Shown: positions 24,792 to 32,454 of the stretch, in pieces
How positions within the stretch are numbered: position 1 is the stretch's first letter
Layout: each line of letters starts with the position of its first letter
Assembly (NCBI RefSeq): GCF_039649665.1
Contig: NZ_JBDJAW010000021.1
Location: 62,001 to 126,000 of the forward strand
Origin: Microbispora sp. ZYX-F-249
Lineage (GTDB): Bacteria; Actinomycetota; Actinomycetes; Streptosporangiales; Streptosporangiaceae
Reading direction: 5' to 3'
DNA length: 64,000 nt
The notes under the pieces: generated by a model
The model's database searches: none
The model's input: only the letters and a program-made list of their open reading frames with translations
Told to the model about the DNA's origin: nothing
Program-made: the position numbers and the translations under genes

Positions 24792-26423
24792 ATGTCAGTA
24801 GATATATCCCACCGGGCACGGAGAAGGCTTTCACCGAGGGAACTGGTGGTCCTCGCCTCTCTCGGCACCATGATCGTCACGGCCTGCGCGTGGTTGTGGG
24901 CGGTGTCCGCCGCCCCTTACGAGGCCAGACAGCTGATCGCGCTCGTCGGCGGAGTCTCGGCCGTGCTCCTGTCCGGCGCCGTCGCGGCCGTGGTCCACTA
25001 CTCCGGCACCGGTCGCCGGCTGCGTGAGCAGGCCGAGTGGGCCGGCGCACGGTTCACCTGGCTGGAGCGGGAAACCCTGCGAATGGCCGAGGAGTCGCTG
25101 CCCTCGCTGGGACGTCAGGTGCGGGACGGCGCCTCGGTCGCCGACGCGCTCTCCCAGATACCGCAGCCGCCGGACGGCCCGCTGCGGCACCTGCTCGAAG
25201 CGGCCGGGCACGAACTCGAACTGCTCGAGCGCGAGCGCGCCGCCGCCCAGGTGTCCCGTGACGCGGCCGAGGGCGAGATCTCCCGGCTGATCGACGACAC
25301 GCTGCCCGAGCTGTTCCGGCGCATCCAGACGGACCGGATGTCGGTGAGCGCCGCACTGGCCGAGATACGCCAGCCGGAACAGGGCCCGCTACGCGACCTG
25401 CTGCGCGAGACGGCGCGGCAGCTCTCCGAGAGCGAGCGCAGGGGCACCGCCGTGATGGCGGCGTGCGCCGGCGCCGCGGCCCGGGTGCAGGCACAGGCCA
25501 CCAGTCTGCTCGCCCGGCTGCGCGAACTGGAGGAGCGGTACGGCGAGCATGAGGAGGTGTTCGCCGACCTGCTGGACCTGGACCACCGCGTCTCCCAGAT
25601 GAGCCGGCTGGCGGACAACATCGCGCTGCTGAGCGGCGGCCGCTCCGGACGGCGATGGACCCGGCCGATCGTCATGGAGAGCATCCTGCGCGGCGCGATG
25701 GGCCGCATCAGCGCCTACCGGCGCATCCGGCTGCACTCCACCAGCACCGTCGCCGTCGCGGGGTACGCGGCCGAGGGCGTGATGCATGCGCTGGCCGAGG
25801 TGATGGACAACGCCGCCACGTTCTCGGCGCACGGCACCGAGGTCCACGTATACGTGGACGAGGAGGACGCCGGCGTCGTGATCACGATCGAGGACAGCGG
25901 CCTGGGGATGCGCCCGCGCGAGCGGCAGCACGCCACCAGGCTCGTGTCCGAGCCGCTCGACCTGCGGACGCTGTCCGGTACCCGGCTGGGCCTGGCGGTC
26001 GTGGGACGCCTGGTCGACAAGTACGGCCTGACGGTCAGCTTCCGGTCGTCCGCCCGCGGCGGCACGGGGGTCGTGCTGCTGATCCCGCGCCTGCTGATCA
26101 CGCAGCCCCTGTCGGCCACCGTGCCGCCCGACGCCGAGGCGCCGGTCCGCCACCCCGTGCAGGCCGCCGTGCGGGCACCGGCCGTACCCGCGCAGGAGGG
26201 TCCGGCCGACGAGTCCGAAGATCTGCTGCCCAGGCGGCGCCGGGGGCAGACGCTGGCCGAGGCGACCAGGGCGCGGCAGGCATCGCCGGCCAAGCCCGCG
26301 CGCGAGGGGCCTGACTCGGCTGCGAGGTTCGCCGCGTTCCGCCAGGCCGGCGGCCGTGGGCGTACTTCCTCTTCAGCCCCTCCCCCGGCCCCGGCCCCCG
26401 CCCCGGCCCCGGGCGACTCTTGA
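24792..26423 (+). CDS. cvnA: Conservon sensor histidine-kinase-like protein CvnA
   Basis: 543 residues. The ATG with GAGGA upstream was chosen; the longer reading has poor coding character. Two membrane helices (ELVVLASLGTMIVTACAWLWAV; ALVGGVSAVLLSGAVAAVVHY) are joined by a short external loop. Then come two related helical units (ESLPSLGRQVRDGASVADAL and DTLPELFRRIQTDRMSVSAAL), a dimerisation segment DLDHRVSQMSRLADNIALLSGG and a GHKL ATPase (EVMDNAATFSAHG, IEDSGLGM, GTRLGLAVVGRL). The C-terminal 110 residues are Pro/Ala-rich. It is the membrane receptor of the conservon and acts with the Roadblock protein and GTPase encoded downstream. Confidence 0.9.
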   Translation: MSVDISHRARRRLSPRELVVLASLGTMIVTACAWLWAVSAAPYEARQLIALVGGVSAVLLSGAVAAVVHYSGTGRRLREQAEWAGARFTWLERETLRMAEESLPSLGRQVRDGASVADALSQIPQPPDGPLRHLLEAAGHELELLERERAAAQVSRDAAEGEISRLIDDTLPELFRRIQTDRMSVSAALAEIRQPEQGPLRDLLRETARQLSESERRGTAVMAACAGAAARVQAQATSLLARLRELEERYGEHEEVFADLLDLDHRVSQMSRLADNIALLSGGRSGRRWTRPIVMESILRGAMGRISAYRRIRLHSTSTVAVAGYAAEGVMHALAEVMDNAATFSAHGTEVHVYVDEEDAGVVITIEDSGLGMRPRERQHATRLVSEPLDLRTLSGTRLGLAVVGRLVDKYGLTVSFRSSARGGTGVVLLIPRLLITQPLSATVPPDAEAPVRHPVQAAVRAPAVPAQEGPADESEDLLPRRRRGQTLAEATRARQASPAKPAREGPDSAARFAAFRQAGGRGRTSSSAPPPAPAPAPAPGDS

Positions 26424-26515
26424 CACGCGTCCGCCGATCACCGGACATTCTTGGACTCACAGATGAGGAGGCAGGGGGCGTCCCTCCCGCGACGAAGGGG
26501 CACCCCGTCGTTTCT

Positions 26516-26950
26516 ATGAGCACAACCGACGCTTCGCACACCACCGATCGTGACTTCGACTGGCTACTGGAGAACCTCAAGGAGAAGACCCCGGGGATCA
26601 GGCATGTGCTGGTGCTGACCAGGGACGGCCTGAAGATGTCCTTCACCGCCGGCCTCGGCCGGGACGGGGCCGACCAGCTCTCCGCTCTGGCCGCCGGGAT
26701 CCAGAGCCTCTCGCTGAGCGCCTCCGCCGAGTTCGGGGACGGCATCGGAGCGGGGCAGGCGATGGTGGAGTTCGCCGGCGGACTGCTGCTCATCGTGCCG
26801 GCCGGGGACGGCGCCCACCTGGCCGTGGTGGCCGAGGAGGACGGCGAGGTCGGGCTCATCGCGCACAACATGAATGAACTGGTGGAGCAGATCGGGGTGT
26901 ACCTCACTGCGGCGCCGCGGCAGACGAACAACAGCGACGACCGCGGATGA
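26516..26950 (+). CDS. cvnB: Conservon Roadblock/LC7 protein CvnB
   Basis: 144 residues. DRDFDWLLENLKEKTPGIRHVLVLTRDGLKMSFTAGLGRDGADQLSALAAGIQSLS is the Roadblock/LC7 start seen in all CvnB proteins, followed by GAGQAMVEFAGGLLLIVPAGDGAHLAVVAEEDGEVGLIAHNMNELVEQIG. In conservons it is thought to work as a GTPase-activating or scaffold partner of CvnD. The ribosome site is weak (AAGGGG about 15 nt upstream). Its stop overlaps the cvnC start (ATGA), 92 nt after cvnA. Confidence 0.92.
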   Translation: MSTTDASHTTDRDFDWLLENLKEKTPGIRHVLVLTRDGLKMSFTAGLGRDGADQLSALAAGIQSLSLSASAEFGDGIGAGQAMVEFAGGLLLIVPAGDGAHLAVVAEEDGEVGLIAHNMNELVEQIGVYLTAAPRQTNNSDDRG

Positions 26951-27303
26951 CACGGCGAGCCATCGACCAAGAAGACCCTGACCGGCTCTACACCGTCACC
27001 GGTGGGCGTACCAGCGCCGATGAGAAGACCTTCGACTCCGTCTCCCTCATCGTCAGCGAGTGCGCCCCCACCCCCGGCATGCAGTCCGAGCACATCAAGA
27101 TCCTGCGGATGGCCCAGCGGCCGACGGCGGTGGTGGAGATCTCGGCGGAACTGCGACTGCCGGTCAGCGTGGTGAAGATCCTGCTGTGCGACCTGCTGGA
27201 CACCGGTCGCATCACCGTCCGTCATCCGTCGATCGCCGCACACGCCGGACGACCGGATCCCGAAATCCTGAGGCAGGTGCTCGTTGCCCTCCACAACCTC
27301 TGA
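26947..27303 (+). CDS. cvnC: Conservon DUF742 protein CvnC
   Basis: 118 residues. LYTVTGGRTSADEKTFDSVSLIVSE matches the conserved DUF742 opening (xxTGGRTxP). IKILRMAQRPTAVVEISAELRLPVSVVKILLCDLLDTGRITVRHPS is the winged-helix-like core. In conservons CvnC is a small partner of unknown biochemical role. It is coupled by ATGA to cvnB, and the cvnD start lies within its last codons. Confidence 0.92.
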   Translation: MTRRAIDQEDPDRLYTVTGGRTSADEKTFDSVSLIVSECAPTPGMQSEHIKILRMAQRPTAVVEISAELRLPVSVVKILLCDLLDTGRITVRHPSIAAHAGRPDPEILRQVLVALHNL

Positions 27304-27907
27304 CCAGATGGCGGCCACCACGCGGACGCCGCTACGCACGACCGCCGAGGACGCCCTGAAAATCGTGATCGTCGGCGGGTTCGGGGCGGGAAAGACGACC
27401 ATGGTCGGTTCGGTGAGCGAGATCCGCCCGCTGAGCACCGAGGAGGTCATGACCCAGGCGAGCGTGGGCATCGACGACGCCAGCCGGGTACGGACCAAGT
27501 CGACCACCACGGTGGCCTTCGACTTCGGCCGGATCACGTTGAACGCGAGCAAGGTGCTCTACCTGTTCGGCGCACCCGGTCAGCAGCGGTTCTGGTACGT
27601 GTGGGACCAGTTGTTCGCCGGCAGCCTGGGCGCGGTCGTCCTGGTGGACACCCGCCGCCTGGAGGATTCCTGGTACTCCATCGACCGGCTGGAGCACCAC
27701 CAGACCCCGTTCGTCGTCGCGGTCAACCGCTTCACCGACGGACCCACCCTGGATTCGGTGCGCGAGGCGCTGGCACTGTCGCCCGAGGTCCCGCTCGTCG
27801 ACTGCGACGCGAGAGAGCGGTCCTCGTCCAAGCACGTGCTGATCACGCTCATCGAGCACCTCACCCGCACCCACGACCAGTTGCCCGCCCGAGAGAGCAT
27901 GCCGTGA
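27284..27907 (+). CDS. cvnD: Conservon GTP-binding protein CvnD
   Basis: 207 residues. P-loop IVIVGGFGAGKTTMVGSVSEI, switch region TTTVAFDFGRITL, FGAPGQQRFWYVWDQLFAGSLGAVVLVDTRR (G3-like DxxG replaced by GAPGQ) and VVAVNRFTDGP (NKxD replaced by NRFTD) match the CvnD/MglA-like small GTPases. TTG was taken as start because GAGGCAGG lies upstream and conservon cvnC/cvnD genes usually overlap; ATG at 27308 is the alternative but has no ribosome site. The stop overlaps the P450 start (GTGA). Confidence 0.9.
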   Translation: MPSTTSDQMAATTRTPLRTTAEDALKIVIVGGFGAGKTTMVGSVSEIRPLSTEEVMTQASVGIDDASRVRTKSTTTVAFDFGRITLNASKVLYLFGAPGQQRFWYVWDQLFAGSLGAVVLVDTRRLEDSWYSIDRLEHHQTPFVVAVNRFTDGPTLDSVREALALSPEVPLVDCDARERSSSKHVLITLIEHLTRTHDQLPARESMP

Positions 27908-29244
27908 CGAACTCCCCTCCCCTGCCCGACCCCACCGACCCGTCCGCCGCCTCGCCCGGACCGCAGCATGCCGAGCGGAGACGGGAGCCGCTGGAGGGAT
28001 ACGCCGACCACGCCGATGCCGTACGACTGCACGCGTCACTGATCGGCGACGACCCGACCGCGCTGTTCCAGGAGATGCGCCGCGAGCACGGTCCTGTCGT
28101 CCCCGTTCTCCTTGACGGCATGCCCGTCTGGTACGTGATCGGTTATCGCGAGCTGCACCATGTCACCAGCCAGCCGCAGTTGTTCAGCCGCGACCCCAGG
28201 CGCTGGAACCTGCAGGACCACCTCCCCCCTGACTGGCCCGCGCGCCCGTACGTGACATGGCAGCCGTCCGTGATGTTCACCGAGGGGGCCGAGCACCAGC
28301 GGCGGGTCGGCGCCATCAGCGACGCGCTGGACAGCGTCGACCGCACCGAACTCGCCCTGATCTGCGAGCAGATCGCCGACCGCGCGATCGACGAGTTCTC
28401 CGGGGACGGCCAGACCGACCTGATCTCCCAGTACGCCGACCGGATCCCGGCCCAGGTCATCACCCGGCTGTTCGGGCTGGCGGAGACCGATCTGCCGGAA
28501 CTGGTCGAGGACGTCAACCACGTGCTGAGCGGGGGCGAGGAGGCCCTCTCGGCGCTCCCCCGGATGCTGGACAAGGTGAGCCGGCTCATCGCCGACAAGC
28601 GCGCGCTGCCGGGCCACGACCTCACCTCGCACATGCTGGCACACCACGCGCGGCTCACCGACGAGGAGTTCATCCAGGACCTGATCATGACGTTGATCTC
28701 CTCCCATGACAACTGCTCCAACTGGATCGGCAGCACCCTGCGGCTGATGCTGATGGACGACCACTTCTCGATGAGCCTGCAGGGCGGTCGCAGCAGCGTC
28801 GGCGAGGCGCTGAACGATGTGCTGTGGAAGGACCCGCCCGTGCCGAACATGCCCACACGCTGGGCGGTGCAGAACTGCGAGCTGGCCGGGCGGCGCATCC
28901 GCCGGGGCGACATGCTGGTGCTGGGTGTCGCCGCGGCCAACGCCGATCCGCAGGTGCAACCGGCCGCCCATGCCGGCTCCGGCGCCAACCGGGCGCACTT
29001 CGCCTTCGGCCACGGCGAGTACGGTTGTCCCTTCCCCGCGCCCGAGCTCGGCGGGATCATCGCCAAGACGTCCGTGGAGGTCCTCCTCGACCGGCTGCCC
29101 GACGTCTACCTGGCCGTGAAACCCGACGCGCTGCGCTGGCGCCCTTCGCTGTGGGTGCGCAGCCTGGAGGCCCTGCCCGTACGGTTCAGCCCGACCGTGC
29201 CGATTGGTCAGGGCTCGTCGTACACCTGGAACGCCTCCAGGTGA
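27904..29244 (+). CDS. cvnE: Conservon cytochrome P450, CYP157-like, lacking the ExxR motif
   Basis: 446 residues; GTG start coupled to cvnD. The heme loop FGHGEYGCPFPAPELG keeps the Cys ligand (FxxGxxxC). The K-helix region reads ALNDVLWKDPPVPNMPTRWA, so the otherwise near-universal ExxR is DVLW. The I-helix has SSHDNCSNW, where the usual acid-Thr oxygen-activation pair is D-N. The CYP157 family of Streptomyces conservons is known to lack ExxR (CYP157C1 has EVLW), so this is probably a CYP157-type member. Catalytic competence is uncertain; a sensory or electron-transfer role within the conservon is possible. Confidence 0.9.
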   Translation: MTNSPPLPDPTDPSAASPGPQHAERRREPLEGYADHADAVRLHASLIGDDPTALFQEMRREHGPVVPVLLDGMPVWYVIGYRELHHVTSQPQLFSRDPRRWNLQDHLPPDWPARPYVTWQPSVMFTEGAEHQRRVGAISDALDSVDRTELALICEQIADRAIDEFSGDGQTDLISQYADRIPAQVITRLFGLAETDLPELVEDVNHVLSGGEEALSALPRMLDKVSRLIADKRALPGHDLTSHMLAHHARLTDEEFIQDLIMTLISSHDNCSNWIGSTLRLMLMDDHFSMSLQGGRSSVGEALNDVLWKDPPVPNMPTRWAVQNCELAGRRIRRGDMLVLGVAAANADPQVQPAAHAGSGANRAHFAFGHGEYGCPFPAPELGGIIAKTSVEVLLDRLPDVYLAVKPDALRWRPSLWVRSLEALPVRFSPTVPIGQGSSYTWNASR

Positions 29245-29380
29245 GGTCGGGCCGGAGCGGAGTCCGGCGACCGATGCGTGGCGAAGCACGTTACGGACAG
29301 GGAGAGCAGACGCTCGATCAGTCACCGGTCGCGGCCGGCGCAGGGCCACCGCTGCCGCTCCGCCGCGCGCCCGGGGTGAA

Positions 29381-29386
29381 TAGGGT
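29381..29386 (+). promoter_or_regulatory. -10 box TAGGGT of the leaderless aldo/keto reductase gene
   Basis: TAGGGT ends 7 nt before the ATG, and there is no Shine-Dalgarno sequence in the gap. Confidence 0.55.
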
Positions 29387-29393
29387 GCTTCAC

Positions 29394-30368
29394 ATGGAAT
29401 ATCGACGACTCGGCACCACCGGCATGAAGGTCAGCAGGATCTGCCTGGGCATGATGAGCTACGGCGAGCCGGCCAAGTGGGGCGGCTGGGTTCTGGACGA
29501 GGAGCACGCCGAGCCCATCGTGCGCAAGGCGGCCGAGGGCGGCGTCACCTTCTTCGACACCGCCGACGTGTATTCGGGAGGCGTCAGCGAGGAGGTCACC
29601 GGACGGCTGCTGCGCGAGATCTTCCCCCGGCGCGACGACTACGTGCTGGCCACCAAGGTCTACTTCCCCATGGGCGAGGGCAGGAACGACTACGGCCTGT
29701 CCCGCAAGCACGTCATGTCGGCCATCGACGCCTCCCTGACCCGCCTCGGCACCGACTACGTCGACCTGTACCAGATCCACCGGTGGGACGACGAGACGCC
29801 GATCGAGGAGACGATGGAGGCCCTCCACGACATCGTCCGGGCCGGCAAGGCCCGCTACATCGGCGCCTCCAGCATGTGGGCGTGGCAGTTCGCCAAGGCC
29901 CAGCACGCCGCGGACAAGAACGGCTGGACCCGCTTCGTCAGCATGCAGGATCACTACAACCTGCTGCACCGCGAGGAGGAGCGGGAGATGATCCCGCAGT
30001 GCCTCGACCAGGGCGTGGGGCTCATTCCCTGGAGCCCCCTCGCGCGCGGCCTGCTCGCCCGCGCGGGCAAGCCGGCCGACACGACGCGGCAGGTCGGCGA
30101 CGGCGCCAGGCAGGAGCAGCTGTACGGCGGGCCCGCCGACGAGGCGATCCTCGATCGGGTGGCGCGGACCGCCACCGAGCGCGGCGTCTCCCCCGCGACC
30201 GTCGCACTCGCCTGGCTGCTGGCCAAGCCCGCGGTCGTGGCCCCCATCATCGGCGCCACCAAGGGCCACCACGTGGACGACGCGCTCGCCGCCGTGGACC
30301 TCGGGCTCACCGACAAGGAGATCGCCTACCTGGAGGAGCCGTACCAGACCCGGCCGCAGCAGTTCTGA
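29394..30368 (+). CDS. Aldo/keto reductase
   Basis: 324 residues in the usual (beta/alpha)8 layout: MEYRRLGTTGMKVSRICLGMMSYG at the start, FFDTADVYSGG with catalytic Asp and Tyr, VLATKVYF with the catalytic Lys, DLYQIHRWDDETPIEETMEAL with the catalytic His, and ATVALAWLLAKPAVVAPIIGAT binding NADPH phosphate. It reduces aldehydes or ketones with NADPH; it resembles the YajO/Tas-like branch. Leaderless start (TAGGGT 7 nt upstream). It follows the conservon P450 by 149 bp but has its own promoter. It converges on the radical SAM gene. Confidence 0.9.
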   Translation: MEYRRLGTTGMKVSRICLGMMSYGEPAKWGGWVLDEEHAEPIVRKAAEGGVTFFDTADVYSGGVSEEVTGRLLREIFPRRDDYVLATKVYFPMGEGRNDYGLSRKHVMSAIDASLTRLGTDYVDLYQIHRWDDETPIEETMEALHDIVRAGKARYIGASSMWAWQFAKAQHAADKNGWTRFVSMQDHYNLLHREEEREMIPQCLDQGVGLIPWSPLARGLLARAGKPADTTRQVGDGARQEQLYGGPADEAILDRVARTATERGVSPATVALAWLLAKPAVVAPIIGATKGHHVDDALAAVDLGLTDKEIAYLEEPYQTRPQQF

Positions 30369-30412
30369 CGCCCTGACCGCGCGGGCCACGGCTCGCGCGG
30401 GCCGTGGCGTCA
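30366..30412. terminator. Bidirectional terminator between aldo/keto reductase and radical SAM genes
   Basis: GCCACGGC (30385-30392) pairs with GCCGTGGC (30401-30408) around an 8-nt loop. An outer pair TGACGCC (30366-30372) and GGCGTCA (30406-30412) can form an alternative stem. It lies between convergent stops. Confidence 0.55.
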
Positions 30413-31708
30413 GCCGTCGGTCGTACGGCGGCGCCGGGCGCGGCGCGGGTAGGCCTTGGCCGTTTCGGCCAGCCGCGCCGCGTGCTCGGCCTGCTTGCGC
30501 CAGTGCCCGTAGGCGTCGCCGCGCTGGGCGAGCCGGTCCAGCTCACGCATCGTGTCCAGCGGGATGAACGCGGGCTCGGCGTCCCGCCACGGCGTGCCGG
30601 GCAGCGGCATGAACGTGTGGGTGTGGATGCGCGCCCCGAGGTCGGCGAGGTCGGCGGCGAGCCGCAGGGACGCGTCCTGGTCCTCCGCGGCCTCGCCGGG
30701 CAGCCCGAAGATGAAGTCGACGTTCGGGCGGAAGCCGTGCTCCACGGCGATGCGCACCGCGTCGCGCACCGGCTCGCTGCCGTGGCCGCGCCCGGCCGCG
30801 GCCAGCACGCGGTCGGAGCCCGACTGCGCCCCGATGATGATGTTGTCGTTGGCCACGTAGCGCTTGAGCAGCCGCATCGCCTCGGGTGTCACATGCTCGG
30901 GGCGGATCTCGGAGGGGAAGCTGCCGAAGAACACCCGCCCGTTCGCGGGCAGCTCCTCCTTCACGCCCGCCAGCAGTTCCTCCACGGCGTCCAGCGCCGG
31001 CTCCGGCCCCTGCGTGCCGTACGAGAGGGAGGTGGGGGTGATGAAGCGGACGTCGCGCAGTCCGTGGGCGGCCATCCGGCGGACGTGCTCGCGCACGCTG
31101 TCCACGCCGCGGTGCCGGAACCTGCCGCCGAACATGAAGGGCGTCTGGCAGAAGCGGCACGTGTAGGCGCAGCCCCGCGTGATCTCGATCGGCCCGAAGT
31201 GGCGGCGCCGGTCGGGAAAGGACGGGAAGGCGTCCAGCGGCAGCTGCGGGGCCGGCGGCGTGCGCAGCGCCACGCCGTCGGCGTCGCGCACCGCCAGCCC
31301 GGGCACGGTGGTGAGCGGCCGGTCCGCACGCAGCGCCTCGACCAGCGCGACGATCGTCGGCTCGCCCTCGCCGATCGCGGCGAGATCCCAGCCGGCGTCG
31401 AGGACCTGCTGCGGCTCGGCGGTGGCGTGCACTCCGCCGGCGATGTGCAGGACCCTGGGGTCGTCGGCGAGGGCGCGCACGGCGGCCAGTTCGGCGGCCA
31501 TCGCCTCGGCGTCGGGCGAGTAGAACGACCAGAGGACCAGGACCCGCTCCGCGGAGCTGTCCGCGATGTGCGCCGCGGTCTCCCCGGGGGTGGTCCCGAG
31601 CCGCAGGTCGCACTCCGCCTTCGCGGTCTCCAGCGCGCCGAGCAGCGCGTTCACGCCGTACGTCACGGCCTTGCGGTAGCGGACCACCACGGACACATCG
31701 AGGCTCAC
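30410..31708 (-). CDS. B12-binding domain radical SAM protein
   Basis: 432 residues. The N-terminal cobalamin-binding-like half (VLVLWSFYSPDAEAMAAELAAV, VLHIAGGVHATAEPQQVLDAG, AAIGEGEPTIVALVEAL) is followed by the radical SAM core with EITRGCAYTCRFCQTPFM (CxxxCxxC cluster motif) and FIFGLPGEAAEDQDASLRLA. The B12 half lacks a clear DxHxxG, so base-off cobalamin binding is uncertain. The layout resembles the MJ_1487-like family (TIGR04013), whose substrate is unknown. The GTG start is inferred to be leaderless with TACCCT 7 nt upstream. It stands alone, and no methylation target gene adjoins. Confidence 0.82.
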   Translation of the reverse strand: MSLDVSVVVRYRKAVTYGVNALLGALETAKAECDLRLGTTPGETAAHIADSSAERVLVLWSFYSPDAEAMAAELAAVRALADDPRVLHIAGGVHATAEPQQVLDAGWDLAAIGEGEPTIVALVEALRADRPLTTVPGLAVRDADGVALRTPPAPQLPLDAFPSFPDRRRHFGPIEITRGCAYTCRFCQTPFMFGGRFRHRGVDSVREHVRRMAAHGLRDVRFITPTSLSYGTQGPEPALDAVEELLAGVKEELPANGRVFFGSFPSEIRPEHVTPEAMRLLKRYVANDNIIIGAQSGSDRVLAAAGRGHGSEPVRDAVRIAVEHGFRPNVDFIFGLPGEAAEDQDASLRLAADLADLGARIHTHTFMPLPGTPWRDAEPAFIPLDTMRELDRLAQRGDAYGHWRKQAEHAARLAETAKAYPRRARRRRTTDG

Positions 31709-31715
31709 CCCTGGC

Positions 31716-31721
31716 AGGGTA
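31716..31721 (-). promoter_or_regulatory. -10 box TACCCT of the leaderless radical SAM gene
   Basis: TACCCT on the minus strand, exactly 7 nt before the GTG start. It is the same hexamer and spacing as before the PolX gene at 33395. Confidence 0.55.
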
Positions 31722-31803
31722 GTGCCACCGCCCGCCTCCCCCGCACCGCGCGGAACCGGCCGGGGATGTCCCGTTCCGCCACTGGCCGCACACAGGCACG
31801 TGC

Positions 31804-31845
31804 GCGGGGGCGGCACAGCGGGGGCGGCACAGCGGGGGCGGGACA
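31804..31845. repeat. Three 14-bp G-rich tandem repeats (GCGGGGGCGGCACA)
   Basis: Units at 31804-31817, 31818-31831 and 31832-31845 (last with one change). Each contains a run of five G, so the plus strand carries several G-runs that could form a quadruplex. They lie between divergent radical SAM and GNAT genes, about 50-90 bp before the GNAT start. Confidence 0.85.
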
Positions 31846-31895
31846 CCCGCCTTTAATCCGTTGCCCCCGGGGAGGCCGGGCGGAAGGCTGGCCGC

Positions 31896-32444
31896 ATGCT
31901 GATCCGACGAGAGAACCCCGGCGACGCCGAGGCCGTCCGCGCGGTGGTCGCCGCCGCCTTCGCCCCTTACCAGGCGACCCGGGACCCCGGCCGGCCGGAC
32001 GGGCTGCCGGTCGAGGTGACGTTGCTCGACGAGCTGCGCGGCGACCCCGGCTGGCTGCCGGAGCTGTCGCTCGTCGCGCCGGCGCCCGACGGCGGGATCG
32101 CGGGTCACGTCGTCTGCACGAGGGCCCACGTGGGGGCCGTGCCCGTGCTCGGCCTCGGCCCGCTGGCCGTGCACCCCGCCCACCAGCGCCGGGGCGTGGG
32201 CTCCGCGCTCGTGCACGCCGTGCTCGGCGCGGCCGAGGCGCTCGGCGAGCCCCTGGTCGCGCTGCTCGGCGACCCCGCGTACTACTCGCGCTTCGGCTTC
32301 GAGCACTCGCAGGCGTACGGCGTGACGGCCCCGGAGCCGAAGTGGGGGAAGTTCTTCCAGGTCCGGGTTTTCGACCGGCCGGCCCCGCCGCCGCGCGGGC
32401 TCTTCGCGTACGCGGAACCCTTCTCCGGGGTTGACGGGGGGTGA
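31896..32444 (+). CDS. GNAT-family N-acetyltransferase (YhbS-like)
   Basis: 182 residues. LIRRENPGDAEAVRAVVAAAFAPYQATR at the start, GLGPLAVHPAHQRRGVGSALVHAVLGAAEALG (acetyl-CoA loop HQRRGVGS) and LLGDPAYYSRFGFEHSQAYGV are the diagnostic parts of the YhbS/predicted N-acetyltransferase branch. ATG with GGAAGG about 10 nt upstream. Its stop lies 10 nt before the following lipoprotein start, so the two are probably cotranscribed. Acceptor unknown. Confidence 0.85.
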   Translation: MLIRRENPGDAEAVRAVVAAAFAPYQATRDPGRPDGLPVEVTLLDELRGDPGWLPELSLVAPAPDGGIAGHVVCTRAHVGAVPVLGLGPLAVHPAHQRRGVGSALVHAVLGAAEALGEPLVALLGDPAYYSRFGFEHSQAYGVTAPEPKWGKFFQVRVFDRPAPPPRGLFAYAEPFSGVDGG

Positions 32445-32454
32445 TCGCTATGAG

